Of a stretch of 64,000 nt of DNA, positions 26,794 through 38,641 are shown piece by piece. The position numbers were made by a program, and so were the translations under genes. The DNA comes from Pseudomonas tohonis. GTDB taxonomy: Bacteria; Pseudomonadota; Gammaproteobacteria; Pseudomonadales; Pseudomonadaceae. Under the pieces are notes generated by a model, which did no database searches, was not told the DNA's origin, and was given only the letters and a program-made list of their open reading frames with translations. The stretch spans positions 3,288,001-3,352,000 of the forward strand of contig NZ_AP023189.1 in NCBI RefSeq assembly GCF_012767755.2, written 5' to 3'. How positions within the stretch are numbered: the first letter of the stretch is position 1; the number at the start of each line of letters is the position of its first letter.

Positions 26794-29700
26794 AGGCGTT
26801 TTTCAGTTTCCTCGCCCGCTGGGTGATACCGGTGCTGGGCCTGATCGCCCTCAGCCTGGTGATCTGGTTCGTCGGCCCGCTGATCGCCATCGGCGACGTC
26901 GAGCCCCTGGCTTCGGCCACCGTGCGCTGGGTGCTCATCATCCTGCTGTTCGCCGTGTGGATCGGCTGGCGCGTGCTGCGCATCATCCAGGCCCGGCGCA
27001 ACGCCGCCAAGGTGATGCAGGGCCTGGTCGCCGTGGCCCCGGATGCCGCCAGCGTGGCCACCAGCGAAGAGCTGGCCACCCTCAAGCAGCGCATGGACGA
27101 GGCCCTGGTCCTGCTCAAGCGCGCCAAGCTCGGCGGCAACGAGCGACGCAACCTCTATGAGCTGCCCTGGTACGTGATCATCGGTCCGCCGGGCTCCGGC
27201 AAGACCACCGCGCTGGTCAACTCCGGCCTCAACTTCCCGCTGGCCGAGCAAATGGGCAGCGGCGCCATCCGTGGCGTCGGCGGCACCCGCAACTGCGACT
27301 GGTGGTTCACCGACGAGGCCGTGCTGCTCGACACCGCCGGCCGCTACACCACCCAGGACAGCCACGCCCAGGTGGACAAGGCCGCCTGGCTGGGCTTCCT
27401 CGACCTTTTGAAGAACCAGCGCAAGCGCCGCCCCATCGACGGTGCCTTCGTGGCCATCAGCCTGTCCGACCTGCTGCTGGGCAGCGAGACCGAGCGCGCC
27501 GCCCACGCCCGTGCCATCCGCGCCCGGGTGCAGGAGCTCTACGCCCAGCTCGGCGTGCGCTTCCCCATCTACGTGATGCTCACCAAGCTCGACCTGGTGC
27601 CGGGCTTCATGGAGTTCTTCGACTCGCTGAGCAAGGAAGACCGCGCCCAGGTCTGGGGCATGACCTTCGCCCTCGACGACGGCAAGAGCGCCGAGGGCCC
27701 GCTGTCGGTGTTCGGCAACGAGTTCGCCCTGCTCGAGCAGCGCCTCAACGAGCGCCTGGTGGAACGCCTGCAGCAGGAACGCGACCCCGCGCGGCGCGAC
27801 CTGATCTACGGCTTCCCGCAGCAGTTCGCGGCCCTGCGCGATGCGCTGTCGAGCTTCCTCGACGGCGTGTTCAAGCCCAACCCCTATGAAGAGCGCGCGC
27901 TGCTGCGTGGCGTCTACTTCACCAGCGGCACCCAGGAAGGCAGCCCCATCGACCGCCTGATCGGCGCCATGGCGCAGAGCATGAACCTCGACCGCCAGCA
28001 CCTGGCCCGCCAGACCGGCACCGGGCGCAGCTACTTCATCGAGCGGCTGTTCCGCGAAGTGGCCTTCGGCGAGCGCGGCCTGGTCGGCGCCAACCCCAAG
28101 GTCGAGCGCCAGCGCAAATGGATGGCCCGCGGCGTGCTCGCCGCCACCGCGATCCTGGTCCTGGGCATCGCCGCCCTCTGGTTCGCCAGCTTCAGCGCCA
28201 ACCGCACCTACATCGCCGCCGTCGACGGTCGGGTCAAGCCGCTGCACGGCGAGCTGCAGGGCCTGAGCCCGGCACAGCGCGACGTGCTCGCGGTGCTGCC
28301 GCTGCTCAACGCCATCCGCAACGTGTCCGGCGATGCGCCGAGCTGGGCGGAAGGCTACGGCCTCTACCAGGGCGACATGCTCGGGGCCGAAGGCGCCAGC
28401 GTGTACCGCAAGCTCCTGATCGCGGTGATGGCCCCCCGGGTCATGGCCCGTATCGAGGAACAGCTGCGCAGCGGCGGCTCCTCGGACTTCCTCTACGAGG
28501 GCCTTAAGGCCTACCTGATGCTCGCCGACCCGGAACACTACGACGGCGACTTCATCAAGGCCTGGGTCGCCCTGGACTGGGACCGCAGCCTGCCGCGCGA
28601 CCTGGTGCCCGAGCAGCGCCAGGCGCTCAACGAGCACCTGGCCGCGCTCTACGACCGGGAACCGCCGGCCGTGCGCCTGGACGACAACCTGGTGCAGGAC
28701 ACCCGTCGCCAGCTGCAGCAGCTGTCCATCGCCCAGCGCGTCTACGACCGCGTCAAGCGCCAGAAGCTGCCTCAGGGCCTGCCGGACTTCCGCATCAGCG
28801 AAGCCGCCGGCCGCGACGCCGCCCTGGTGTTCTCGCGCAAGAGCGGCAAGGCGCTGAACGACCCGCTGTCGGGCTTCTTCACCCAGCGCGGCTACCGCGA
28901 AGTGTTCATGGTCTCCAGCCTGAGCCAGTCGGGCACCCTGGCCGAGGAGCAATGGGTGCTCGGCCGCACCATGGACGACACCCAGGACGCCGCCAGCCTG
29001 GCCCTGGAAGTGCGCCAGCTGTACTTCCAGGACTACCTGCGCCAATGGGACGCGCTGCTGGCCGACATCGACTTCGTCGCCATCACCAGCACCGCCCAGG
29101 CCGCCGACGTGCTGCGCGTGCTGTCCGGCCCGCAGTCGCCGCTGAAGAAGCTGCTCGAAGCCGTGGCCAAGGAGACCGACCTGCAGAAGGAAGAGCGCCT
29201 GGCCGCCGAGAAACTCAAGGGCACCAGCGACACCGTCGGCAAGCTCAAGGATCGCCTCGGCTCCCTGGTGGGGCAGGGCGACGACGCCCCGCAACAGCCG
29301 CAGGCGCCGAGCGAGGACCCGATCACCGCGCACTTCGCTGAGCTCAACAGCCTGGTGGCCAGGAACGACAACGAGCCGGCGGCCATCGACGGCCTGCTGG
29401 CGGACATGAACGCCCTCTACGTGCAGATCAGCGCCATGAGCGGTGCCAGCGGCGACGCCCTGCTGGGCGAGGCGAAGAACCAGGCCCAGGCCGCCGCCCA
29501 GCGCGTCAGCCTCGGTGCCGAGCGCCAGCCGCCGCTGGTCCAGGGGCTGGTCAAGTCCGTGGTCAGCGCCACCACCAGCACCATGATGGGCGGCATCCGC
29601 AACCAGCTGAACGCCGCCTGGACGGCCGAAGTGGTCAACGTCTACCGCCAGTCCCTGGCCGGGCGCTACCCGCTGGACCGCAACAGCACGCGCGATGCCA

Positions 29701-30305
29701 CCCTGGACGACTTCGGCGCCTTCTTCGGCGTCGGCGGGGTGATGGACAGCTACTTCCGCAAGTACCTGCAGCCCTACGTCGACACCTCCGCCACCACCTG
29801 GCGCTGGCAGCCGGGGGCGGCGGAGAAGCTCGGCATCGGCTCCGGCGTGCTGGGCACCTTCCAGCGTGCCGCGCAGATCCGCGACGCCTTCTTCCGCTCC
29901 GGCAACACCACGCCCATGGTGCGCTTCGAGCTGAAGGCGGTGGCCATGGACGCCGCCATCGACCAGTTCCAGCTCGACCTGGACGGCCAGCAGTTCAGCT
30001 ACGACCACGGCCCCAGCCGGCCGGTGGCCATGCAGTGGCCGAGCCCCAACAGCCTGGGTGTGGTGCGCCTGACCATCTCGCCGCCGTCGTCCAGTGGCCG
30101 TTCGGGCATCACCATGGAAGGCCCCTGGGCCTGGTTCCGCCTGCTCGACCAGTCGGACCTCACCCAGGGCAACGCGCCGGACCGCTTCACCCTGCGCATG
30201 CGCGTGGACAACGCCAGCATCTCCAGCGAGCTGCGCGCCAGCAGTGCCTTCAACCCGTTCCGCAGCCGCGTGGTCACAGGCTTCGGCCTGCCGGAGCGCC
30301 TATGA
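26790..30305 (+). CDS. tssM: T6SS inner-membrane protein TssM (IcmF family)
   Basis: A 1171-residue protein with GTG start overlapping the tssL stop. Two transmembrane helices at about 11-31 and 45-65 flank a short loop; the cytosolic domain carries a Walker A motif (GPPGSGKTT, about 132-140) and GVGGTRNCDWW; a third helix lies at about 447-468; the remaining part is the periplasmic IcmF-related region ending in the TssJ-binding beta-domain. It forms the trans-envelope core with TssL and TssJ. An intact Walker motif suggests an NTP-binding form. The stop overlaps tagF by 4 nt. Confidence 0.96.
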   Translation: MKAFFSFLARWVIPVLGLIALSLVIWFVGPLIAIGDVEPLASATVRWVLIILLFAVWIGWRVLRIIQARRNAAKVMQGLVAVAPDAASVATSEELATLKQRMDEALVLLKRAKLGGNERRNLYELPWYVIIGPPGSGKTTALVNSGLNFPLAEQMGSGAIRGVGGTRNCDWWFTDEAVLLDTAGRYTTQDSHAQVDKAAWLGFLDLLKNQRKRRPIDGAFVAISLSDLLLGSETERAAHARAIRARVQELYAQLGVRFPIYVMLTKLDLVPGFMEFFDSLSKEDRAQVWGMTFALDDGKSAEGPLSVFGNEFALLEQRLNERLVERLQQERDPARRDLIYGFPQQFAALRDALSSFLDGVFKPNPYEERALLRGVYFTSGTQEGSPIDRLIGAMAQSMNLDRQHLARQTGTGRSYFIERLFREVAFGERGLVGANPKVERQRKWMARGVLAATAILVLGIAALWFASFSANRTYIAAVDGRVKPLHGELQGLSPAQRDVLAVLPLLNAIRNVSGDAPSWAEGYGLYQGDMLGAEGASVYRKLLIAVMAPRVMARIEEQLRSGGSSDFLYEGLKAYLMLADPEHYDGDFIKAWVALDWDRSLPRDLVPEQRQALNEHLAALYDREPPAVRLDDNLVQDTRRQLQQLSIAQRVYDRVKRQKLPQGLPDFRISEAAGRDAALVFSRKSGKALNDPLSGFFTQRGYREVFMVSSLSQSGTLAEEQWVLGRTMDDTQDAASLALEVRQLYFQDYLRQWDALLADIDFVAITSTAQAADVLRVLSGPQSPLKKLLEAVAKETDLQKEERLAAEKLKGTSDTVGKLKDRLGSLVGQGDDAPQQPQAPSEDPITAHFAELNSLVARNDNEPAAIDGLLADMNALYVQISAMSGASGDALLGEAKNQAQAAAQRVSLGAERQPPLVQGLVKSVVSATTSTMMGGIRNQLNAAWTAEVVNVYRQSLAGRYPLDRNSTRDATLDDFGAFFGVGGVMDSYFRKYLQPYVDTSATTWRWQPGAAEKLGIGSGVLGTFQRAAQIRDAFFRSGNTTPMVRFELKAVAMDAAIDQFQLDLDGQQFSYDHGPSRPVAMQWPSPNSLGVVRLTISPPSSSGRSGITMEGPWAWFRLLDQSDLTQGNAPDRFTLRMRVDNASISSELRASSAFNPFRSRVVTGFGLPERL

Positions 30306-30997
30306 CGACGGCGGGCTTCTACGGCAAGCTCGCCAGCCGTGGCGACTTCATCCATCGCGGCCTGCCCCCGGCCTTCATCGAGGCCTGGGACCAGTGGCTG
30401 GCCGCCGGCATGGCGCAGAGCCAGGCCGAGCTGGGCGGCGCCTGGCTGGACGCCTACCTGGTGAGCCCGCTGTGGCGCTTCGCGATCGCCCCGAACCTCT
30501 TGGGGAGCGAAGCCGTGGCGGGCGTGGTGATGCCCAGCATCGACCGCGTCGGCCGTTATTTCCCGCTGACCATCGCGGTGCTGCTGGATGAGCGCAGCAA
30601 CCTCGGCGCCGTGGTCGGTGGCGCCGATGACTGGTTCGATCGCGCCGAGGCGCTGTTGCTCTCCACCCTGGAGCCGGAGGCCGATTTCGACGCCTTCGAG
30701 GCCGGGGTGCAGGGACTGGGCTCGCCGCTGGTGAGCCCGCGCCACGACGCGCGTCTCAGCGAGGTCGGTGCATTGCGTTACGCGGTGCAGGGCAGCGAGT
30801 CGCGACAGGCGGTACTGGCGCAGATCGCCAGCGACGGCTGCAGTTTCTGGTGGGGGCGTGGTTCAGAGCGTGTCGCGGCCGAGCTGGTGAGATTCCAGGG
30901 CTTGCCGCCGACGCGGTTTTTCAGCCGCTTCCTGGTGGGCGAGGGCGCCGTCGAGCAGCCCGCCGGCATCGGGCAGATCGATTTCGGGAGCCTGTGA
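30302..30997 (+). CDS. tagF: T6SS post-translational repressor TagF
   Basis: A 231-residue cytosolic protein of the TagF family with the signature GFYGKLASRGDFIHRGLP at the N-terminus and CSFWWGRGSE near the C-terminus. In P. aeruginosa TagF restrains H1-T6SS by binding Fha1, independently of the kinase pathway. It overlaps tssM (ATGA) and pppA (TGATG), so it is translationally coupled on both sides. In some species TagF and PppA are fused; here they are separate. Confidence 0.93.
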   Translation: MTTAGFYGKLASRGDFIHRGLPPAFIEAWDQWLAAGMAQSQAELGGAWLDAYLVSPLWRFAIAPNLLGSEAVAGVVMPSIDRVGRYFPLTIAVLLDERSNLGAVVGGADDWFDRAEALLLSTLEPEADFDAFEAGVQGLGSPLVSPRHDARLSEVGALRYAVQGSESRQAVLAQIASDGCSFWWGRGSERVAAELVRFQGLPPTRFFSRFLVGEGAVEQPAGIGQIDFGSL

Positions 30998-31725
30998 TGC
31001 CACTGCCTCCGGTTGCGCAATACCGATCAGCCAGCCACAGCCACGTCGGCATGGTCCGCCAGGTCAACGAAGACGCCTGCCTCGACGCCGGCGACTACGG
31101 CCTCTGGGTGGTCGCCGACGGCATGGGCGGCCATGCCGCCGGTGACTACGTCAGCAACCTGATCGTCGATACCCTTCGCGGCGTGCAGTACGGCGACGGG
31201 CTCGATGCCTATGTCGACGCCCTGCGCGCGGCGCTGATACACGTCAACACCCTGGTGCGCGCGGAAACCCGCCAGCGCGGGGTGAGCACCATGGGCAGCA
31301 CGGTCGTCGCGCTGGCGGCGCGGGGCAGCGAGGGGACCTGCCTGTGGGCCGGCGACAGCCGCCTGTACCGCCTGCGCGAGGGCAAGCTGGAACCCATCAG
31401 CCGCGACCACAGCTACGTGCAGGAACTGGTGGACAGCCACCTGCTCAACGAGGCCGAGGCCAAGGTGCACCCGATGGCCAACATCGTCACCCGCGCGGTG
31501 GGGGTGCAGGACGATCTGGAACTGGAAGAAACGAGGTTCGTGGTGCTGCCCGGCGACAGCTTCCTGCTGTGCAGCGACGGTCTGAACAAGACCGCGGAGG
31601 ACCACGAGCTGTGTGAAGTGCTGGGCCACGAGGACCCCTATCAGGTGGTTCGCAGCCTGGTGCATCTGGGCTTGACCCGGGGCGCGCCGGACAACATCAC
31701 GGCGGTAGTCGTCAAAGCATCCTGA
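30997..31725 (+). CDS. pppA: PP2C-type Ser/Thr phosphatase PppA
   Basis: A 242-residue PPM-family phosphatase. Metal-binding motifs are present: NEDAC near residue 20, ADGMGGHAAGD near 37-47, a Gly-rich GSTVVAL segment, LCSDGLNK near 190 and PDNIT near the C-terminus. It dephosphorylates Fha and switches secretion off, opposing PpkA. Its ATG shares bases with the tagF stop. An A-rich 19-nt spacer (two runs of A) separates it from ppkA. Confidence 0.95.
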   Translation: MPLPPVAQYRSASHSHVGMVRQVNEDACLDAGDYGLWVVADGMGGHAAGDYVSNLIVDTLRGVQYGDGLDAYVDALRAALIHVNTLVRAETRQRGVSTMGSTVVALAARGSEGTCLWAGDSRLYRLREGKLEPISRDHSYVQELVDSHLLNEAEAKVHPMANIVTRAVGVQDDLELEETRFVVLPGDSFLLCSDGLNKTAEDHELCEVLGHEDPYQVVRSLVHLGLTRGAPDNITAVVVKAS

Positions 31726-31744
31726 AAAAGAAAAAAAGACCAGC

Positions 31745-34700
31745 ATGGACATAGAAATTCCGGGGTATGAAATCGAACGCGAGCTGGGCGACGGCGCGAT
31801 GGCCGTGGTCTACCTGGCCACCCAGCGTTCGCTGGAGCGCAAGGTCGCGCTGAAGGTGATGGCCGCGGCGCTCGCCGCCGACGCCAGCTTCTGCGAACGC
31901 TTCCTGCGCGAGGGCAAGACCCTGGCGCGGCTGTCGCATCCGCACACCGTCACCATCCACGACATCGGCAACGTCGGCAGCCTGTACTACATGGCCATGG
32001 AGTACCTGCCCAACGGCACGCTGAAGGAGCGCATCAGCGCCGGCCTCAGCCCCGAGCAGGGCCTGGTGTGGCTGCGCCAGATCGCCTCGGCACTGGGCTA
32101 CGCCCACGCCCAGGGCCTGGTGCACCGCGACGTCAAGCCGGCCAACATCCTGTTCCGCGCCGACGGGGGCGCGGTGCTCTCGGACTTCGGCATCGCCAAG
32201 GCGCTGGACGATCGCACCCAGTTCACCCAGGCCGGCTTCGCCGTCGGCACCCCCAGCTACATGAGCCCCGAGCAGGCGCGCGGCCTGGAGATCGACGGCC
32301 GCGCCGACCTCTACGCCCTGGGCGTGGTGCTCTACGAAATCCTCACCGGCAAGCTGCCCTACGTCGGCTCGGACTCGCTGTCCACCGCCCTGGCGCACCT
32401 CACCGAACCGCTGCCGGAGCTGCCCATCGCCCAGGGACGCTACCAGGAGATCCTCACCCGCCTGCTGGCCAAGGACCCCAAGGATCGCTACCCGGACGCC
32501 GCCGCGCTGATCGCGGCCCTCGACCGCCTGCCGAGCCAGCCCGCGGCGGCCCCGGCCGACGACGATGGCGCCACCCAGTTCCGCCCCCTCGGCCTGCCGC
32601 CGACCCCGCCCGCCGCGCAGGCCGGCAGCGGCATGACCGGGCTGACCCCGGTCTCGGTGACCATGCCGCCGCTGGACGCCCCCGCGCCGCCGACCCAGGT
32701 CACGCAGCCGGCGACCCCGCCGGCCACGCCGCCCAAGGCCGGCAAGGCCAAGCGCGCCTCGGTGCTCGACACCGAGCTCAGCGCCGCCGCCGGCCAGCCC
32801 ACCAGCGGCCCCAACCGCGCGCCGCTGATTGCCGCCGCCGGCCTGGCCGTGCTCGGCCTCGCCGGCCTCGGGGGTGGCGCCTACTGGTGGCTCAACCAGT
32901 CGCCGGCCAAACCCGACACCGCCCAGGTCGACGGTGGCCAGGTGCAAGGCGGTGCCGGCGGCACCACGCCGGACGAAGGCGGCAAGAGCGCCGACACCGG
33001 CGGCCAGGTGGCCACGCCCGTGGGCAACCAGGACGGTGGCAGCCGCCCGCTGATCATGGCCGGCAAGAAGACCCTGTTCGAGCGCGTGCTGAGCAAGCCC
33101 GGCGCACGCTTCGCCAGCGCCCCCGGCGCCCAGGCCGACGGTGCGCCGGTGCCGGCCTTCTCGGTGTTCTACGTGTACGCGCGCAAGGTCGTGGGCGGCA
33201 CGCCCTGGGTCGAAGTCGGCGCCTCCAGCGACGGCCACCGCGATGGCTGGCTGCCCCTGGACAAGCTCAGCGACTGGAAGCAGAGCCTGGTGCTGAAGTT
33301 CACCGAACGCTCCGGCCGCTCGCCGGTGATGTTCCTGCGTGACCCGGAGCAGGTGGAGCTCTACCTGGCCGATTCCAACAAGGCGCGCAACGCCGTGCAC
33401 CAGGCCCAGTTCGGCGACAGCACCGACCCGGAGATCGTCGCCATCGAGCCCGCCGCCAGCGCCATCCCCCAGGACCAGTTCTACCTGCTGCCGATCTTCG
33501 ATTCGCGCGAGAGCTTCGACGCCAGCGGCCAGCCGGTGCAGCTGCTCAACGTCGCCTCCATCGACCCGGGCGACACGCCCCAGGTGAAGGGCGAGGGCAG
33601 CGCGCCGGCGGCGAAGACCGATGCCTTCCGCACCGCCATCGTGCTGGTGGTGGACACCTCGGTGTCCATGCAGCCCTACATCGACCGCGTGCGCGATGTG
33701 GTGCACGAACTGCACAACCAGATCGCCGCCCGGGGCGAGCTGGACAGCGTCAGCTTCGGCATGGTCGGTTTCCGCAGCAACACCGACAAGACGCCGGGCC
33801 TGGAATACACCGCCAAGACCCTGGTGAGCCTGGACGAGGGGCGCGACCCGGACCAGTTCCTGCAACTGGCGCAGCAGGTCAAGGCCACCAACGTGTCCAG
33901 CCACGACTTCAACGAGGACGCCTTCGCCGGCGTCATGGAAGCGGTCGACGGCATGGACTGGAGCGGCTACGGCGGGCGCCTGATCCTGCTGGTCAGCGAT
34001 GCCGGCGCGATCCGCAAGAACGACCCCCTGGGCCGTACCCAGATGAACGAGGCCGAGGTGCGCGAGGCAGCGCTGCGCAAGCAGATCAAGATCTACGCCC
34101 TGCACCTGAAGACCGACGCCGGGAAGAAGAACCACGGCTTCGCCGAGCAGCAGTACCGCAGCCTCACCGCCGACGCCAACCCGCAGATCGGCGACCTGTA
34201 CATCCCGGTCGCCGGTGGCGACGTGAAGAAGTTCGGCGACAGCATCGGCGAGATCGGCAGCGTCTTCGCCGACCTGGTGCACAAGGTGCGCAGCGATGCG
34301 CCGCTGGAGGCACCGGTGGCGGGCAACAGCATCGCCGCCAAGACCGCCGCCATCGGCTACGCCATGCACATGGACTTCCTCGGCCACAAGTCCCAGGCCC
34401 GCGCGCCGCAGCTGGTCACCGCCTGGACCTCCGACCGCGACCTGACCAACCCGCAGCTGCCGGCCTTCCAGGTCTGCGTGCTGCTGACCAAGCTGCAGCT
34501 CAACGACCTGCAGCAGTCGCTGAAGGTGATAGTCGACGCCGCGCGCCGCACCCAGAGCTCGCCCAAGGACTTCTTCCAGGAGATCGCCAGCGCCAGCGCG
34601 CACATGGCCCGCGACCCCTCGAAACTGGCCCGTGGCAGCAACCTGGCCGAGAGCGGCATCCTCGGCGAATACCTGGAAGGGCTGCCGTACCGCAGCAAGT

Positions 34701-34887
34701 CGCTGAACATGAACCAGGACCTGTGGCTGTCGCTGTCGGTGGCCGAGCAGGAGGACTTCATCGACGAGCTGGATTCGAAGATCCGCCTCTACGAGACCTT
34801 CCACAACGACACCGCCAACTGGGTGCGCTTCGGCGACGCGGCGCCCGGCGACGCCCTCTACCGCGTGCCGCTGTCGACGCTGCCCTG

Positions 34888-34888
<1 letters not shown>
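31745..34888 (+). CDS. ppkA: Ser/Thr protein kinase PpkA with C-terminal VWA domain
   Basis: A 1047-residue membrane kinase. The kinase domain (1-265) has GDGAMAVVY (15-23), catalytic Lys37, HRDVKPAN (Asp129) and DFG (Asp147). An Ala/Pro-rich linker, one transmembrane helix (about 359-382) and a periplasmic region with a von Willebrand factor A domain (from about 630; DTSVS metal site) follow. It autophosphorylates and phosphorylates Fha to trigger H1-T6SS firing. Dimerisation through the periplasmic part is promoted by TagQRST. The stop overlaps tagT (TGATG). Confidence 0.95.
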
Positions 34889-35603
<715 letters not shown>

Positions 35604-35604
<1 letters not shown>

Positions 35605-36809
35605 TGCGCAAGGGCCTGCTGGCCGCACTGGCCTGGCACGACTACCGCAACGAGGCGCGGCTCTCGGCCTGCGCGGTGCTCGCGCTGGTCGCCGTGGTCG
35701 CACCGCTGCTGGTGCTCTTCGGCCTCAAGCACGGCCTGGTCAGCACCCTCACCGAACGCCTGGAACGCGACCCCGCCGTGCGCGAGGTGATCCCCCTGGG
35801 CGGCGCACGCTACACCCTGGACAGCATCGCCGAACTCGCCGCGCGCCCCGAGGTGGCCTTCGTGGTACCGCGTACCCGGCAGATCGCCGCCACCGTCGAC
35901 CTGCACGCCGATGGCGGCAGCCAGCCGCTGACCGTGGAGATGGTTCCCACCGCCGAGGGCGACCCGCTGGTGCCACCCGCACAACTGCCCCAGGGCAGCG
36001 GCGAGGTGGTGCTCAGCCAGCGCGCCGCCGAGCGCCTGGGTGTGAAGGCGGGCGACGAACTCACCGCGGCCTTCGGTCGCTCCGTATCCGGCATTCCCGA
36101 GTACCAGCGCACCCGCGTGAAGGTGAAGGCCGTGCTGCCCCTGGAGGTCTTCCAGCGCCAGGCCCTGTTCGCCCGCCTGGACCTGCTCGAGGCGGTGGAG
36201 GACTACCGCGACGGCCTGGCCGTGGAGCGCTTCGGCTGGCCGGGCCGCGAAGCCGCCAGCGCTGCGCGGTCACGGGTCTACCCCGGCTTCCGCCTCTATG
36301 CGCGCGACCTGGACGCGGTGGAGGCGCTGCGCCTGCATTTCGCCGGCCGCGACCAGGAGGTCGCCACCCAGGCCGAGGCCATCGCCCAGGTGCGCTCGCT
36401 CAGCCGCAACCTGACCCTGGTGTTCTGGATCATCGCCGGGCTGGCCCTGGCCGGCGCCTTCGCCGCGATGGCCGCCAGCACCCTGGCGGCGGTGGAGCGC
36501 AAGCGCCGCGAACTCTCGGTGCTGCGCCTGCTGGGCTTCTCCACCGCCGCGCTGGTCTTCTTCGTGGTGCTGCAGGCGCTCTACACCGGCACCTTCAGCC
36601 TGGCCCTGGCGGGAGTGCTGTACCTCGTCGCCGAGGCCGGGCTCAACCAGTTGTTCCAGTCGGCGGCGGGCGAATATGCCTGCCGGCTGCTGTTCTCCCA
36701 TTACCTGCTGGCGTTGCTGGCGACCCTGGCCTGCAGTGCGCTGGCCGCGGCGACCGGTGGCTGGCGCGCGGCCCGAATCGAAGCTTCGGAAGGACTACGT
36801 GATGTTTAA
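35604..36809 (+). CDS. tagS: FtsX/LolC-like permease TagS
   Basis: A 401-residue inner-membrane protein. One transmembrane helix lies near residues 22-42, a large periplasmic domain spans about 45-260, and three helices are near 275-300, 320-345 and 370-395, the typical FtsX/LolCE layout. It pairs with TagT. Coupled to tagT by TGATG; its last 8 nt overlap the tagR start. Confidence 0.92.
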
Positions 36810-38499
36810 GTTGCTGACAGTCGCATTCTCACTGTCCCTGGCGGTGGCCACGGCGCACGCCGAGCCGAACCCGCTGTACAACCCCAAGCCGCTGCCGGAC
36901 GACGTCAGCCTGCCGCTGCCCTGCGAGGGCGAGATGGTGTTCCGCTACGTCTACGTGCTGGCCAAGGGCACCCTGGACGATCGCGAAGTGAGCCTCGGCT
37001 ACCCCTTCAGCGAGGGCGAGACCGGCTACCAGCAGTCGTTCATCTCCGGCTACCGCCGCGATTTCATCAACGGCCAGTTCACCCTCTCGGACCTGTCCAA
37101 GGACTGGCAGTCCAAGCTTTCCGGCAGCCTGCCGAAGCCGGAGAAGGGCACGCCGCTCAAGCCGATGCTGTACTTCGTCGGCAAGTACGAAGTGACCCAG
37201 CGCCAGTACGACCTGGTGATGGCCCAGGCGGCGTCCCTGGCCGGCCAGGGCGAGCCGCCGGCCTGCGAACCGGCGCCGGCCGGCATGGCCTCGCGCCTGC
37301 CCAAGGTCAAGCTGTCGCGCTTCGAGGCCGAGCGCTTCGGCGCCGTGTACAGCGCCTGGCTGCTGAAGAACCACCGCGACCTGCTGCCCATCAGCGGCCG
37401 GGGCGGCAAGGCCGAGGACGGCGGCATCGGCTTCGTGCGCCTGCCCACCGAGGTGGAATGGGAATTCGCCGCGCGCGGCGCCCACGCGGTGAGCCGCCAG
37501 GAGCTGGAGGCGCGGCTGTTCCCGCGCAAGCAGGAAGGCGTCGAGGGCGACGGCCCGCTGGGTGACTGGGCGGTGTACAACCAGGTCGCCGGCGGCACCG
37601 GCCAGGCGGCGCGCCTGCTGCCCATCGGCCTGAAGAAGCCCAACCCCATCGGCCTGTTCGATGTCATCGGCAACGCCGCCGAGATGGTCCAGGAGTCCTT
37701 CCAGCTGGTGCACGCCGGGCGTCGCCAGGGCACCTACGGCGGCTTCGTGGTCAAGGGCGGCAACTACCTGGAAGGGGAGATGACCCTGTTCACCGGCATG
37801 CGCCGCGAGTACCCGCTGTTCGCCGCCGACGGCACCGAGCAGCAGAACGAGACCACGGGCTTCCGTGTCGCCCTCGGCGCGCTGTCGGCCCCGCGCTCGC
37901 GCTACAAGGACCTGTTCGAGCAATGGAAGGCCGAGGGGCGTGCCTCCTCGCTCACCGACGAGATCGCCGACGACCAGGACCCGACCCAGCTGCTCGACAG
38001 CATCATCGCCAGCAGCGCCGACCCCGAGCTGCAGGGGCGCCTGGCGCTGGTCAACGAGGAGCTCAAGCGCAACATCTCGCTGATTGCCAAGCAGCGCGAG
38101 GAGGCGGCCGGCAACCTGATCCAGTCCGCCGCGCTGGTGGCCGAGACGATCAACAACTACAACATCCGCCTGACCAACCTGAAGAAGAGCCGCGACCAGG
38201 CCAAGGCGGCCAAGGACGATGCCTCGGCCAAGCTCTACGAGAGCGCGATGGCCAACGGCAAGACGGCACTCGACGGCGCCGTGGCGATCTATATTGACAA
38301 CCTGGCGACCGGGACCCGCTACACCGACGCGGTGATCCAGGCGCAGTTCCAGCGGACCAAGGAAGAACTCAACCGCAACCCGGTGCTGGGCAAGAGTCTC
38401 GTGACGCGCGCCACGCTTTTCGTCAAGCATGTGGGCGAGTATCGTCAGCAGCGCAGGGCGGATCCGGAGGTGATTCTGAAAGAACTGCTCGGCCCCTGA
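36802..38499 (+). CDS. tagR: T6SS sensor-pathway protein TagR (SUMF1/FGE-like domain)
   Basis: A 565-residue exported protein. A signal peptide (about 1-22, ending AHA) is followed by a formylglycine-generating-enzyme-like fold (about 110-370; VGKYEVTQRQYDLV, LPTEVEWEFAARG, GLFDVIGNAAEMV, GFRVALG). The C-terminal third is helical and coiled-coil-like. TagR acts in the periplasm upstream of PpkA. The ATG has AAGGA about 9 nt upstream and overlaps the end of tagS by 8 nt. Confidence 0.93.
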   Translation: MFKLLTVAFSLSLAVATAHAEPNPLYNPKPLPDDVSLPLPCEGEMVFRYVYVLAKGTLDDREVSLGYPFSEGETGYQQSFISGYRRDFINGQFTLSDLSKDWQSKLSGSLPKPEKGTPLKPMLYFVGKYEVTQRQYDLVMAQAASLAGQGEPPACEPAPAGMASRLPKVKLSRFEAERFGAVYSAWLLKNHRDLLPISGRGGKAEDGGIGFVRLPTEVEWEFAARGAHAVSRQELEARLFPRKQEGVEGDGPLGDWAVYNQVAGGTGQAARLLPIGLKKPNPIGLFDVIGNAAEMVQESFQLVHAGRRQGTYGGFVVKGGNYLEGEMTLFTGMRREYPLFAADGTEQQNETTGFRVALGALSAPRSRYKDLFEQWKAEGRASSLTDEIADDQDPTQLLDSIIASSADPELQGRLALVNEELKRNISLIAKQREEAAGNLIQSAALVAETINNYNIRLTNLKKSRDQAKAAKDDASAKLYESAMANGKTALDGAVAIYIDNLATGTRYTDAVIQAQFQRTKEELNRNPVLGKSLVTRATLFVKHVGEYRQQRRADPEVILKELLGP

Positions 38500-38641
38500 G
38501 GCCGGGCGACAAGGACGGCGCTTCGGTGGCTTCCGTGAAGCCCTAATGGATTTGCAGACCGTTGAGAAACACGGGCGAGGCCGCGATGGCAACGCAGGTG
38601 ATCTCCCAACGGCCTGTTAGACAACCTCAAGAACGAGAGCA

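Noticed and set aside
26595..30008. 1137-residue open frame antisense to tssM
   Set aside because: Typical of GC-rich genomes: the strand opposite a gene with G/C third positions lacks stops. Its translation is Gly/Ala/His/Val-rich with no family, and tssM is certain.
31721..31744. A-runs between pppA and ppkA as a programmed slippage site
   Set aside because: The runs lie at and after the pppA stop; both proteins have complete domains in their own frames, so no frameshift is needed.
31712..34804. 1030-residue open frame antisense to ppkA
   Set aside because: Shadow of ppkA codon bias; no domain seen.
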